Shown piece after piece: positions 29,901 to 41,900 of a stretch of DNA of 64,000 bases. The notes beneath the pieces were generated by a model. The model was given only the letters and a program-made list of their open reading frames with translations, made no database searches and was not told the DNA's origin. The position numbers were made by a program, and so were the translations under genes. The stretch comes from Hymenolepis diminuta (lineage: Eukaryota; Platyhelminthes; Cestoda; Cyclophyllidea; Hymenolepididae), in NCBI GenBank assembly GCA_900708905.1, contig CAADRB010000034.1, positions 558,001 to 622,000 on the forward strand, given 5' to 3'. Within the stretch, counting starts at the first letter, position 1, and each line of letters starts with the position of its first letter.

Positions 29901-32900
29901 TAGTAACAAGCTTTGCCAAGAATTTTGTCCTGAAAATGCAAAAAGTTTAATTTCTGAATACTTGACTTTTAATTGCGCAATAATCGCTGCAGAATAGAAG
30001 GATATGGGCTTATAAATCAAGGAGATTTTCCCCAGCGCAATTTTTCCAAGTTGAAATCTAATTTGCGGAGATCATAATGAATGAGAATCAAAATATTAGA
30101 AGTAAATAACTAATAATAAATGAATAACTAACTAATAGGACTAAATAACATCAACTTCCTTGAAATAGCCTCAGTCTTAATAGCTAACCATTTTAAATAG
30201 AATCCCTAAAAAGTCCATTGTGAAATAGCTTATCAAATTCAGCATTACAAAATGATAATTTATTTGTATTTTTGATCAATTAGGTCCAATTATGAATGCG
30301 GTTAGGACTTTGATAGGTGGGATAAATGAAAAAGAGTATTTCGGTCTTGATACTAACTAGTTTTGTAAAGTGGTACTCGAGATTAGGGCTTCTACTTTAG
30401 AAAGCTTTTAGTATTTTGCTTTATTTCAGATGCGCTCGTGTTTTTACCACTTCTGCATCTCACGAACCAGCTGAAATTCACGATTAAAAACGGTGAATTA
30501 AAACAGTGAAAAAACTGATTATTCCTTAGATATTTAGTTGAATCAAATTCCAGACTTCACGAAAAATCAAGACATCCACACTTTTGTCTGTATTTACCCC
30601 GATAAGTCGTATGTATGCTTATATACTATTATATAATCCGGTCAAAACTTGGTGTTTCTTTTTCGATCAGAATTGTTTTCGGTTTGTTAGAACTCATAAT
30701 TGTCCATGGTAAGCGTTCGAATAGTGGCTTTTCTTCTCATTTCAGGGTTAAAGAAATGTCAGTACTAACCAAGATTGGCAGAAAGTTTTGTATTGTATGG
30801 TATATTCCTTCTTTTTTTGCAAATGAAATCCAGAAATGTGCTAATTTTCAGCCGCTTAAAGTTGAAACTATTTAATAATGTATACTAATGAGAAGAAAAT
30901 CTGGAGAGAAGCGAACTAGATGGAAATTCAATAAAGATTTATTTGCTGTGTAGGGAATAAGAGAAGTTGCCAATGGCCACATTTAGTAACTAGGTTTATT
31001 ACAGAGTTGATACATAAAAGGTCAATGAAAGTATAAAATTTTATGGGTTTCCAAGCTAAGTCCTTGGGTCAATCTTAAGTAGGTACCATCAGAACTAAAA
31101 TACTAATTATTCTACTTAATTTGTCTTCAAAACTCAAAGCAGGATAGCGATTTTTCTACCTACTTTGATGTTCAGTTTGTTTCTTTTTTGCAATCGGCGA
31201 ATTTTATGAACGTTAGTTTTATTGCATGAATCCATTAAACCATCCAATTTTTTGAACACTTTCACGCAACTTTATGTGTCTACAGCAAAATTAAACATGT
31301 TTTAAAGGCAAATGACTATTTCTGGAAGTTTTTCGCTTTAATTTTAAAATTGTGATTAAGTTTTCTGATTACTGCCATGTCAAATAGATACATACATGGG
31401 AGAGTATACACTGGTAGCGTTTGAAATTTTTCGTTGGTGGTGCATGATGGACCAGGCTCGAAGTTTCACTGTTCAAAGGTGGACACTATCTCTAGAACTC
31501 TGCCCTTTTCTGTTTATATTCGGTGGTGTTCTCTGTTTCTTTCATAAACGAATCCATAAATTAAACAATAGGCGATTGATTTGGAATTTCCAAGGGAATC
31601 CTTATCAGAAAATTTTAGTTTTATGAAAATATTTATTTTCAAAATCAGTCAAATTTGTTTATTCAAAACCGAGGGTTAAATTATATAGTATCTTGTATTA
31701 AATACGGTGTACAAGTGTTCGATTAACATCGATCTACAAACAGATATTTGAAGGACAATCAGGGCACGAAGAATTGGGGATTTTTGTAATAGAAAAGTCT
31801 TTAAAAATCGTTCAAACTCTGGTTAGAGGACTAGAAATGATTAGCATAAAGAAATATATATCGTTTATAAATATAGGCGAAGGATTAAAAATCTAAATTT
31901 CTATAATTTACCTTTCCCAGATTCTTTCTCTGGGTTGTCGTAGATTTGAATAAGGAAGAAGCGACAAATTGTTTGTACTGAAATAATAGTTTTGTCTACA
32001 TTTTGATACGTAAAGTCGTACGGGTTGGAGCAAAATAATCCAAGTGGGGACTGTATCCCGTATTAAAGATATTGAAGCAAATTAAATGGATATTTAAGTT
32101 TCAGGATCCTTCCTTAAATAACAAGGAACGTCGACGAGCATGGCTGTTTTTGAAAATCCAAAATATATGACATAATTACTGTAATTTGAAATAGCATTTT
32201 GGTGCCTATTTTGAATTTGAGTATTATTTCAAAGCCATATTGCGGCATGCGACTATAAGTGATCCTATAAGCTGTAAACATTTGATTGTCCCTTTTTATA
32301 AGTAATATAGTATACATTTTGCAAGGAGAGGCATTTGGCTCTCACCGTAACACTGTCAAGAAGTGTAAATGCATAAAACCGAGCATTTTGATCCTTTGAT
32401 TTTCAGTAGAAAATGATTCTAATCTATTCAAAATCATTCTAGATATAAAATAATATGAAACATTGCGTTAAATTGTTGCTGGGTTCTGAAGGCCATAAAG
32501 TAAAATTATGCATAAAATTGTACATGGAAAATAAAGGTGCAATTTCATACTTTTATGAGGAAAAATTTCAGTCTATGGAAGAAAGCATTAAAGACACTTT
32601 GTATAAGTGTCAAATGGCAAAATTATATTATAACACCCCTCCTGTTGAACAGAGCTCACCAGTGCCGTTGGTTGTACACATCACGGGATATGCACAAGTG
32701 AGTACGCTTTTCGTGGTCTCCGACTTGACATAAATGCCTGCTGACCATTCCCGTATGTCTTAGTAAAAATCATGTTCCTGAAGTTTTAAAAGTTAAATTG
32801 ATCGAGTTCACATTGCTATGAAGGGATAGCCAGTACATGCAGGGATTCAAATTTAGCGCAAATCGGACGAACATCGGTTAAATATCCTGCTCAGTTCGTA

Positions 32901-35900
32901 AAAAATACACGATTCCAGATTACTTGGTTTCTTTTATTTTAATTTGAAAGCGCCGCAACCGTTGAGGTGAAACGCACTCTATCACGAACTTTAAAAATCC
33001 TTTCGATTTTTTCTTCTGATCTTAAAAGTCCTTGTTTGGGTAATCGATTTTGATGAAATTAAAAATAACCTGCTGGTAAGTTTTTACTAGCAGTAATTAA
33101 GCTGTCACCTGCTGAGGGTATACAACTTACAATAAATATCAAACGGTAGCAAATAATGGTCCAAATGATACACTTTTAAGGCAGCAAATTTGACAGAAGG
33201 TCCGAAACATCGGATTAAGTAATATTGACGAATATCATCATCATTGGTTGACAATTATGCACGAAGACATAATTTTACTCTTGGTAATTAAACCAGAACG
33301 ACGTCTATTTCAGAAGCATTTGCCTACTAAGTTTTTTACAATAAAAATCTTCAGGAGAAACCTCACTTAGGGTCAGATTTTTGATCCTTAAGCATTCTTT
33401 CATTAGGAATTACTGTTATGCCACATTTTTGAAATACAATCTGTTAGACAGTGATAAGACTGAAGACGTTTACCTCAAAACCAGGCTAGAAATTTACTTA
33501 AATGGTGCATTTTGAGTTCTTTAATCGGAACGAAAGTTCTTAAATTTCAAGCAAATTTTAGATGTAAAGCTTGAAATCGTGGCTCAAATAGCACTTTCAC
33601 TTTAAAATATTGTCTTAATTAATATTCAAAATCTCAAAACAACTAAATCTTTAAGACCAGTCATGTTATCTATGGTCAAAAAAACTACACATTTTATTGT
33701 TCTATACACTTTATGATAGCTAAGCCTCACCAATGTAAATTAACCAAAGAAAAATGCCCTCTAATGAAATCATCTGGTCAAAATAGGGAGAGATAGTGAA
33801 ATACTATAATGGATTTGTAGACATATTCAAATGTCTAAAATTGGAAGAAAAATATGAGTAAATTTTGATATTTTGGATATTTTCTTGGGACTCACCGATA
33901 AAGATTTGATTTAGAAGTGCAATTATTCACATTTACTGCCGAGTAACGCAGATTTGTTTGATAGCCAAAGAATTCAGAGACTTAGAAAATTGCAGGAACA
34001 GATTTTTTTGTGCTTTCCGAGTTTACACTTCAGGATAAAGCAAACCGAGTGAACTTTGTTTTACCATCTGATTAAATTTCACTTTTACCTCATTAGCCTT
34101 TTTTAAATAAGTTAGAGGCATCTAAAACATTTGCTCACGCTTTTTGTCACAAATCTGATGCACCTTGTATTCGCGCTACTAGGGTAAATAGGCTCATATA
34201 ACCTCACGGTCTGCCATATAATTTCACGAAAAACTTTTAGATTCTAGTACTAACCTAAACATTTGTTACTTCCATAATTGGTTTTAATACACCTGCTGAT
34301 TTAATTTTCCTGATACAAATCAAGTGACCAAGGCTTGTGTTAAACTACAATAAAAAACTAATTGCTAAACATATGGCATTTGAATGTTATTTGTTGGGTA
34401 TCAGTTCCAACGGTGAGCTTATTTTTGTAACTTCAGATTCATGCATATCGGTAAACTGTCACCAAAGTGTGAAAACTAAAGATAACTCAAACATGTAGTT
34501 TGATTGAATGTTTCGAAATAAGCTGATTTGTATGCTATATAAAATCATATGTTAGAATGCGTTATTTTTATTTTCCCAATCGCACTGGAAGATTTCAAGA
34601 CAATTGGGACGACAGAAGGTAACCTGAGGTCGTTCTTAAGAGTGACTTGTATTTGACCAGAGTTAATCAGAATGATTGGTCATTCACAACACTGGATGCT
34701 CATTGCTAGACACTGAACTAATAGTGAATTCTGACTCAAAAAATGTTCACGTGACCCCGATATATCTCATTAAAACATAAAGAGTCGTAAGGTCAGTAGA
34801 ATTTTAGAGTATAAGGAAATGCTGTTTCTTATGCATATTCAAAATAAAACAACGACAGTTCGCTGTTCATATTCTGAGGTTAACTCTGTTGGAATTCGCT
34901 CTAACTGCCCGATATTTAAAAACGTTTTTCGCATAACAATAACAATTTCTAACCTTTATGTATCGAAGGGAAAGAAAATTTATTTTAATTATTTAACTGG
35001 AATGGTAGTGCTTAAAGTTATGAAATTTTAATTTGCAATGCGGAAAAAGGTGATACGAAGGTTCGAATGTACTTTCGCTTTAAAGCCCCGTCTGATATAA
35101 AGAACACTATCCAATCCGATAAAACCTACAGCAACTTCTCATTTGAGGTCATTTACAAAAAGTCCTTTGATCCCGGGATGTTTAGGATTATACTTTTCAA
35201 TAAGGAAAAGAAACAAGACAACGAAGAATCAAAGAAATAAACAAATGTTTGGAGTCAACTAACCTAAAAAAGCATAAAATTGTACTAAAGTAGGCAGAAA
35301 GTTAATCCTATTCCTTCGCTTTTTATTTTGTACCGTAAAGTATTTTAAAAAATTTGACAGGCTCTATCGGCCTTTAACTTTTCAATTTAAATTCAACTTT
35401 TAAGAACCAATAATAGATTTTCCACAGTACAATCCCAAAATAAAAGCTTATAAGGAGCATCTACTATACAAAAATCCCAAAAATATAATTAGATCAAATC
35501 GTTGAAAACTTTATTGACGAAATCAATGGTCTTCTAATATGAGCCAAATCCACTTACTTTCGTTTAAATAATCAGTTCACGATAATGGATGGAGTAATCG
35601 CTTATGGCTGTAAAATTTGCAAAAATACTTATCAAATCTGACATGAGTTTTGTAAATATACTTGAAAAAGCAGAAATTGAAACAGATGACTTCTCGTATT
35701 CGCTGTATGTACCTAGATTAGTCTCAAATGCCTAATTTTTGAGGTGAATGTTGCCTGTATTCCCCTGATGCTAGTACATCTGGCAAACCACCACACTAGT
35801 ACTCATAAACGGTCATTCAAATTTCATATAGTACTTTTTTCACATTCGTAATTTTGTCAATGACAACTAGTTTAAGTTCTTTAAAATTCTGTATTTTAAC

Positions 35901-38900
35901 ACAACTTAATAGTTTCAGTGTTTGTGAGGAGTGAAATGCATTTACCAAAGTTCCCCTTGATCAAGCAAAAATTTTGATCTCAAAATAGCACTTGCGATAA
36001 CTATTGGAAATAGTTTCACCTATGAATCAACTTTAATTTCAAAAGGCACTTTGAACAGCTTGCGGGCTAATGCAAACTGGAAAACTTACAATGCAGTTGT
36101 GGCCACCGTGTATGGCGCCAGGTTAGACACCACAATATCTATTTCCACCAATTTACAATCAGCGAAGTAGATAGTCGTCTGCAATAGTCGATTCTCTTGA
36201 ACAGAACCAGTTACAAGATGCTATTTTTTCATTAGAGTGGATTTAAGATATCTTTCACCTAGATTTAATAAGGCCAGAGGTGGTCTAAAGTAAATCTAAT
36301 CCATATAATCTAACCACCATCCATATTGATAAAATCTATTGGGGTCTTCTTCAGACCTTACAATTTTCAATTGGAAAGTACGATCTCAGCTTCCAAAAAT
36401 TTTTGAATGTGTTTTTTCACAGAGAACCTGCTTCTTTCCCAAAAACTCATTAAATTAAATTAAATTCCACTCGACTTGAAAAAAGCACGGATTTACTTCA
36501 ACTACATCCACCAGAGTAGTAGCAAAATACTGCTTATTTAAATGATGAGACACTTGATATGCAATTCCATTTTAATTAAAAATTCTGCAGAAACGAAGAT
36601 ACTTATACAAGCAGATGAATGGAGGACTAGTGCTCGAGTTGGGATTACTATTGAAGTGTCTAAATGACACTCAGACAAATTGCCTCCCTGTGGTCATATT
36701 TTTCGAATGATAGCTTAAAAACCATTTTAAAGTTTGTTATTTTTGATTTATTACCTTAGATTCAACTATATAAAATCGAATTTCTCGTCATCTAGAGATG
36801 AGAAAATTTTCTTAAGCCAGGAGTGTCTGTAAGAACTTCCACAAATACAGTGCCTAGCCTCTGAATTGTATCTTTCAGAATCAGCTTGGAATTTACTAAC
36901 CATCAAAATATGTCTCTAATTAGATGGATATATGCAGTGATATCAAATTCGAAATAAACACTCGTCTGCAGAATTATGGGATGCTTCTGTTGTACTTATG
37001 TAAAATGCTCCAAAAGTTGGCTTATTTTGATCTTTTAAAAGGGAAGTGAACCCAATGTTTACTTTCTGGATCTCTAACGAATTTCTATGGCTACGAAGAC
37101 ATGCATTTTGTCAGAACATATGAATCTAAAACAAGCTTTGTATTTTGGATATTTGAGGAAATTGATATATGATTATCTCTAAATTAAGCCCTGAATGTAC
37201 TCGTTAAAGTGCTAAAATATGAAATTCGGTTTTGGACACTAATTTAGAGTTTAGCGAAATCTGAGGTTAGGAGACGTGAATTTTATACATCTCTTTTTAA
37301 AAGCCGTAATTACTGAGTCTGAAATCTCATAATTGTTGTATATGCTCCAACTGATCACAAAACTTGTTCTTTGTTGGGGCGATTGTCGTCGAATTCCACT
37401 GCCACCGATATGTTCAGTAAAGATGTGTGTACGTGGGCAGTTAAATCAGTCCGTATAGTATTAGATTCAGTGAGCTAAGTTCTCAAGTTACCTGGTTTTA
37501 GCATGCACTAGCATAAAGTAATATCATAATTATCAATAAGGCTCGAAATGTAATTATCAAAGCACACTTTGATCAGACCACAACTTTGAGCTTCCGGTAA
37601 AAATTGCGAAGATAGATGGAAATAATTTTATCAATGGATTATATTTAACTTCCTTAGATAATATTGAAGCGAGACGTTATGCAAACTAGAAGACGTGCAA
37701 TGACGTGGTGGTCAACGTGCACACCTACTAGACTAGGGGTCACAAGTCCATATTTTTCGGTACACAACCAGTGGTGTGGACGGTTAGTTAAATTCCAAAA
37801 AACAATAGGGATAGCATAATGCCAATTTATTATCACAGGAACTCAGAGATAACTCCTCTTAAATTAGGACTTGGTTAAACAGATAATAAGGCGGATCTAA
37901 CCCAAGGAATTTTACATTTCATAGTACAATTTCGAGAAAAATTGGTTCTCCTTAAGGCTCAGTTTCTACAGTCTTTTGATGAATTTATTACAGTGTGACC
38001 CGAAGTTACCATCTTTTAGAAGATATTCTGTATAAAAATCCCAATAAGTGGATAACTGAAAGTGTGATTATTTGATATAAGCTAAATATGTATTTATTAA
38101 TTTATATATAGGGCTCGTGAGAGTAAATTTAATGATTGTTCTATGTTTGTAAAGTGTAACAAGATGCTTTTAAAATCTGGCATCGTGAGATATGTATTCA
38201 GAAGGTGTATTTTAAAGTCTATTATGAGCAGGTTTGCATAAATCGTACATACAGAACTTTTCAATTTCCAATTTTGTTCAGTGATTACTAACCTCAACTA
38301 CCTAAGTTCTTTAATCACCTTCAGTTAGCAGCTATTAGTACAACTTAGTAGTACTATCCTCTGTGTGGAGAAAGGTGTACTTATCGAAGAACGTTTTGAT
38401 CACACTGCGATGTTGATCTTATAATAAGGATTTCGAGAACGGATGCAAATAATTTCACCGTTTTCATCATATACTTTAAAATCATGTGTGGTGGTATAAA
38501 AACTGGAAAAGTTGCGATGATATAGTGAACGTGCACATTCACCAGACTAAAGACCATTCGAACCATAGTTAATCATGCGCGCAACTACTGAGTACGGCTA
38601 TCCATACTAGTTGATTTCATCCAAGAAGAGAGATTATTGAATAAGCTTTTATCATCAGAACGTCTCGAAAAAATATTACGTCATAAATGTAGCAGTTAAT
38701 GAGAGCAGTGGAAAAGACGTCTGTGTTTGGCGAAGTTACGATTCTTCTAAAACAATAACTGCGCTTAGTGAATGTGCGTATGTATAGAATGGGAAGAAGT
38801 GGGAGATTAGGTGTGTACGATAAAGCTAATATGCGTTAGTGCAAGGAAAGTATGAATAGGAGTACCTGAAGTTGAAACTATATGTGAGAAAGCAAACAGA

Positions 38901-41900
38901 TCTGAAGGCAATATGGTATGATTAGCCATTTATACACAATTAGACACCTTTCCTCTATCTAAGTTTTGGGAATGAATGTCTTAATGGACGTTTGGGAAAT
39001 CTGAAAATTCACTCTAATGAATAACGTGCCACTGAATTCCATATTTGCATTCAGTTAGGAGAGTGAAACACCGTTTGCATTATTATTGCCTTCAGTAATA
39101 AAAAATTGTTACAATTTATAATTGTAGAAAGCAGCTAAAATCGGTTAACAGAATTCTAATAAAGATATAAAGGAAAGGGATCAAAAATATACTAGATCAG
39201 CGTCGAGATATCAAGGAATCTTACTTCATTTGATTCCGAATTCGAGTTGCGCAATATTTATTAAACTGGTAGTTCAGGTTCCAAAAATTCAACGTGTATG
39301 ACTTGTCCTCTGGATTGCAGCAAATATTTGTCTCTGATATTCAATTTTTATTAATTGATTTTGACCATAATGGTTGGTTTTGCCATTGCAGTTCATTTCT
39401 TTCTCTTGTGATTGAGGTTCATTCGTGATATTCAACAACTTCCAGTTGTACCACAGTAGAGGTGAGATTTTTAAACATTTTAAGCTAACAGAGGTCCACA
39501 AAATGCGTTCATTCATTACAGTAATTGCATGTATTCAAATGTGAATTTAAGCAAAAAGGAAACGTTTTATAAAACTATTTAACTTATTTTTAGATTGAGC
39601 CCAAAATTGCCGTCCCAAAGCAGGCTGCATTAAAAGCCTCGCACAACGTAAGTTTACCTATCTTTATATCATATGGTAATTGATATCGTTTTAAATCCAG
39701 ATATTCTTTCGTATAAAAAGAATTTAGAAAATAAAATTTTGAGCCCTAATTGCGTTTAAATTCGAGTTAATTTGAATGTGCAACCCAGTAAAAGTGGTAG
39801 CCAATCAAAATCCGAGCTCAGTGTGCATACACACACGCGAGCACCATGACCTGACCTAATCAAGTTTTTATTGGTCAGATGTTTATATATAAACCTCTCT
39901 TATTCCACTGTTAAGTTTCGAAAGTTCGACGATGCAAACTGCTCACGTTTATACTGGTTCTAAACGACGACACGATGGTGTCGTTCTTTCTCACAATTAT
40001 AATGATTCCACAGTTAACCAAGCTGTCTATGAACAATTGCAGGCTCTAATAAGAACAAAGAAGATATTCGTCGGCGGATTACCTCAGAACACAAAGGAGG
40101 AGGATTTGGTGAATTTCTTCAGCCAGTACGGTGCTGTAAGTTCAGATTTCATTTTTATCTACTCTCTCAGAAACATTGCAGCGTTTGGGTTTTTCTAATG
40201 CAGTACTAACAATATTTGTATATGTATAGATTCCTTGTGCAGGATGACATATTGATGGGTAATTTGAGTAGTATTTCTAGTACTATTAGTCTAGAATATT
40301 CAGATTTATTTCCCATCATCTGTTCCCATTGTCATGCAGCTCTTAAGCCTCTAGGGATATGCTTATCAGTATTCCTCGGTTTATTGATTTTGTTGATAAC
40401 TCTTAAAAAGTGCCTGCATTAGCATGCTCTAGATTTTTCCCTTAATAGCAAAGATTTATCCCAATGATTTTAAGACTGTCTTACCTGGGATTAAATACAT
40501 ACAACTTAGTTGACTATCGAACGTATCTGTATGGATTTTTATTGATCAAATGGAAATTCATAGCTAGGCACTGCGCTTAGATTACGTTATTTTCACCTTA
40601 AATTACTTGTAGTAAGCTAGAACAGACCACGCTTTGAAATTTTGCATGACCTAAAACTTCGAACACTAACTTGTGTCTCATAGTGATTGCAAAATTTTTA
40701 AAGTGCTTACCTTAGTTGTACTTTTGGTTCAACAATTTGATGTCGGTGTTAGCAACTATATGTCCTTGTACCTATTGTGTCTGCGGCTATAGTGATTACA
40801 TCAGTACCTTTAAAGGTCAGACCGAATCTTGTTTGAACTTGTGATTTTCGAATATCTAATCAAAAAAGCTAACGGTGTGTAGTAGTTGCATAAGATAACA
40901 AACAGTTAAGAACAAGATATATGCAGCGCTATACGCGCAGGTCTTTTAAACTTATATCCAAACAAATCTGACGAAATAATTTAGAAATCTACAAAAATAG
41001 TTTATAATCTGCATTTTCTTCAGTGAATACGGACCTTATTTGCCAATTTTATCAAAATTTGACCATCTCATAATTTTTTTGTTTTAGTAAGAACATAGAT
41101 TTATTTAATTGCCTAACTCTAGTGTTTGCTTAATTCCGTTTTAAATAGATTATTGCCAGGACAAATTGTTGTTATTACTCCACAACTACAACCTCTTCCT
41201 TCCATGTCCTCCAGAGTTCTCCATTTTAAAATCTACAAAATACAGATTTCATTGGAACGCAACTTAGACATGTTTGCAAAAAAAGAGATTTCACTTCCTT
41301 CGTCAGTAAACGGAAGTGAGATTCAAGGTCATTTGAGGTCAAAGTAATTAAAAAGACACAGTAGTCACGTAGATCGAAGCTAACACGTATACGTATACTT
41401 TTGCTAATTTTGATAGTATATGTTTCACTATAAGACTGCTGCGATCGTAATACTGATACAAGATATTGTCCTTACTAACAAATGCAAAGTTCATTTGATT
41501 ACAAGCCTGTTTTAGGGATGAGATTTAGACAAGACGAGAAGTGGGGTGAAACCACTTTTATCTCTAAATTTACAGAGTCATTAGTTGGCATTGGCTAAGA
41601 TTTGCTATCAGGACGTCTTTCAATTGCGAAAAAACTATCAGGATTAAACGAGCTCATAGAAAGTTAACATGGCAGAGCTTCGGTCGCACTTTTACTTATC
41701 TAATTTATTTCCAAGTAGCCTTCCCATTAACCCCATCAACACTTTAAATTGATTTTGTGATGAAGGTTTTCTTTCTTGATTCCACTAATCTTGCATGCAG
41801 GTCAGACGATTAGTTTTACACGGTCTAATAATCGCTGTTTGACGTTCGTTATAGGTCGACCACGCCGATTTAATACGAGAAAAAGAAAATGGACGCTTTC

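Larger units (their letters stand above)
29537..39593 (+). other. Intron 4
   Basis: 10057 bp, gtaaga to tttttag, the largest intron. It holds degenerate TGATA-type repeats near 29.73-29.78 kb, an exon-like ORF at 32.4 kb, two tRNA-like SINE fragments (37.7 and 38.5 kb) and one copy of repeat R2 (39.1 kb). No further exon of the RNA-binding protein is needed by phase. Confidence 0.78.
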
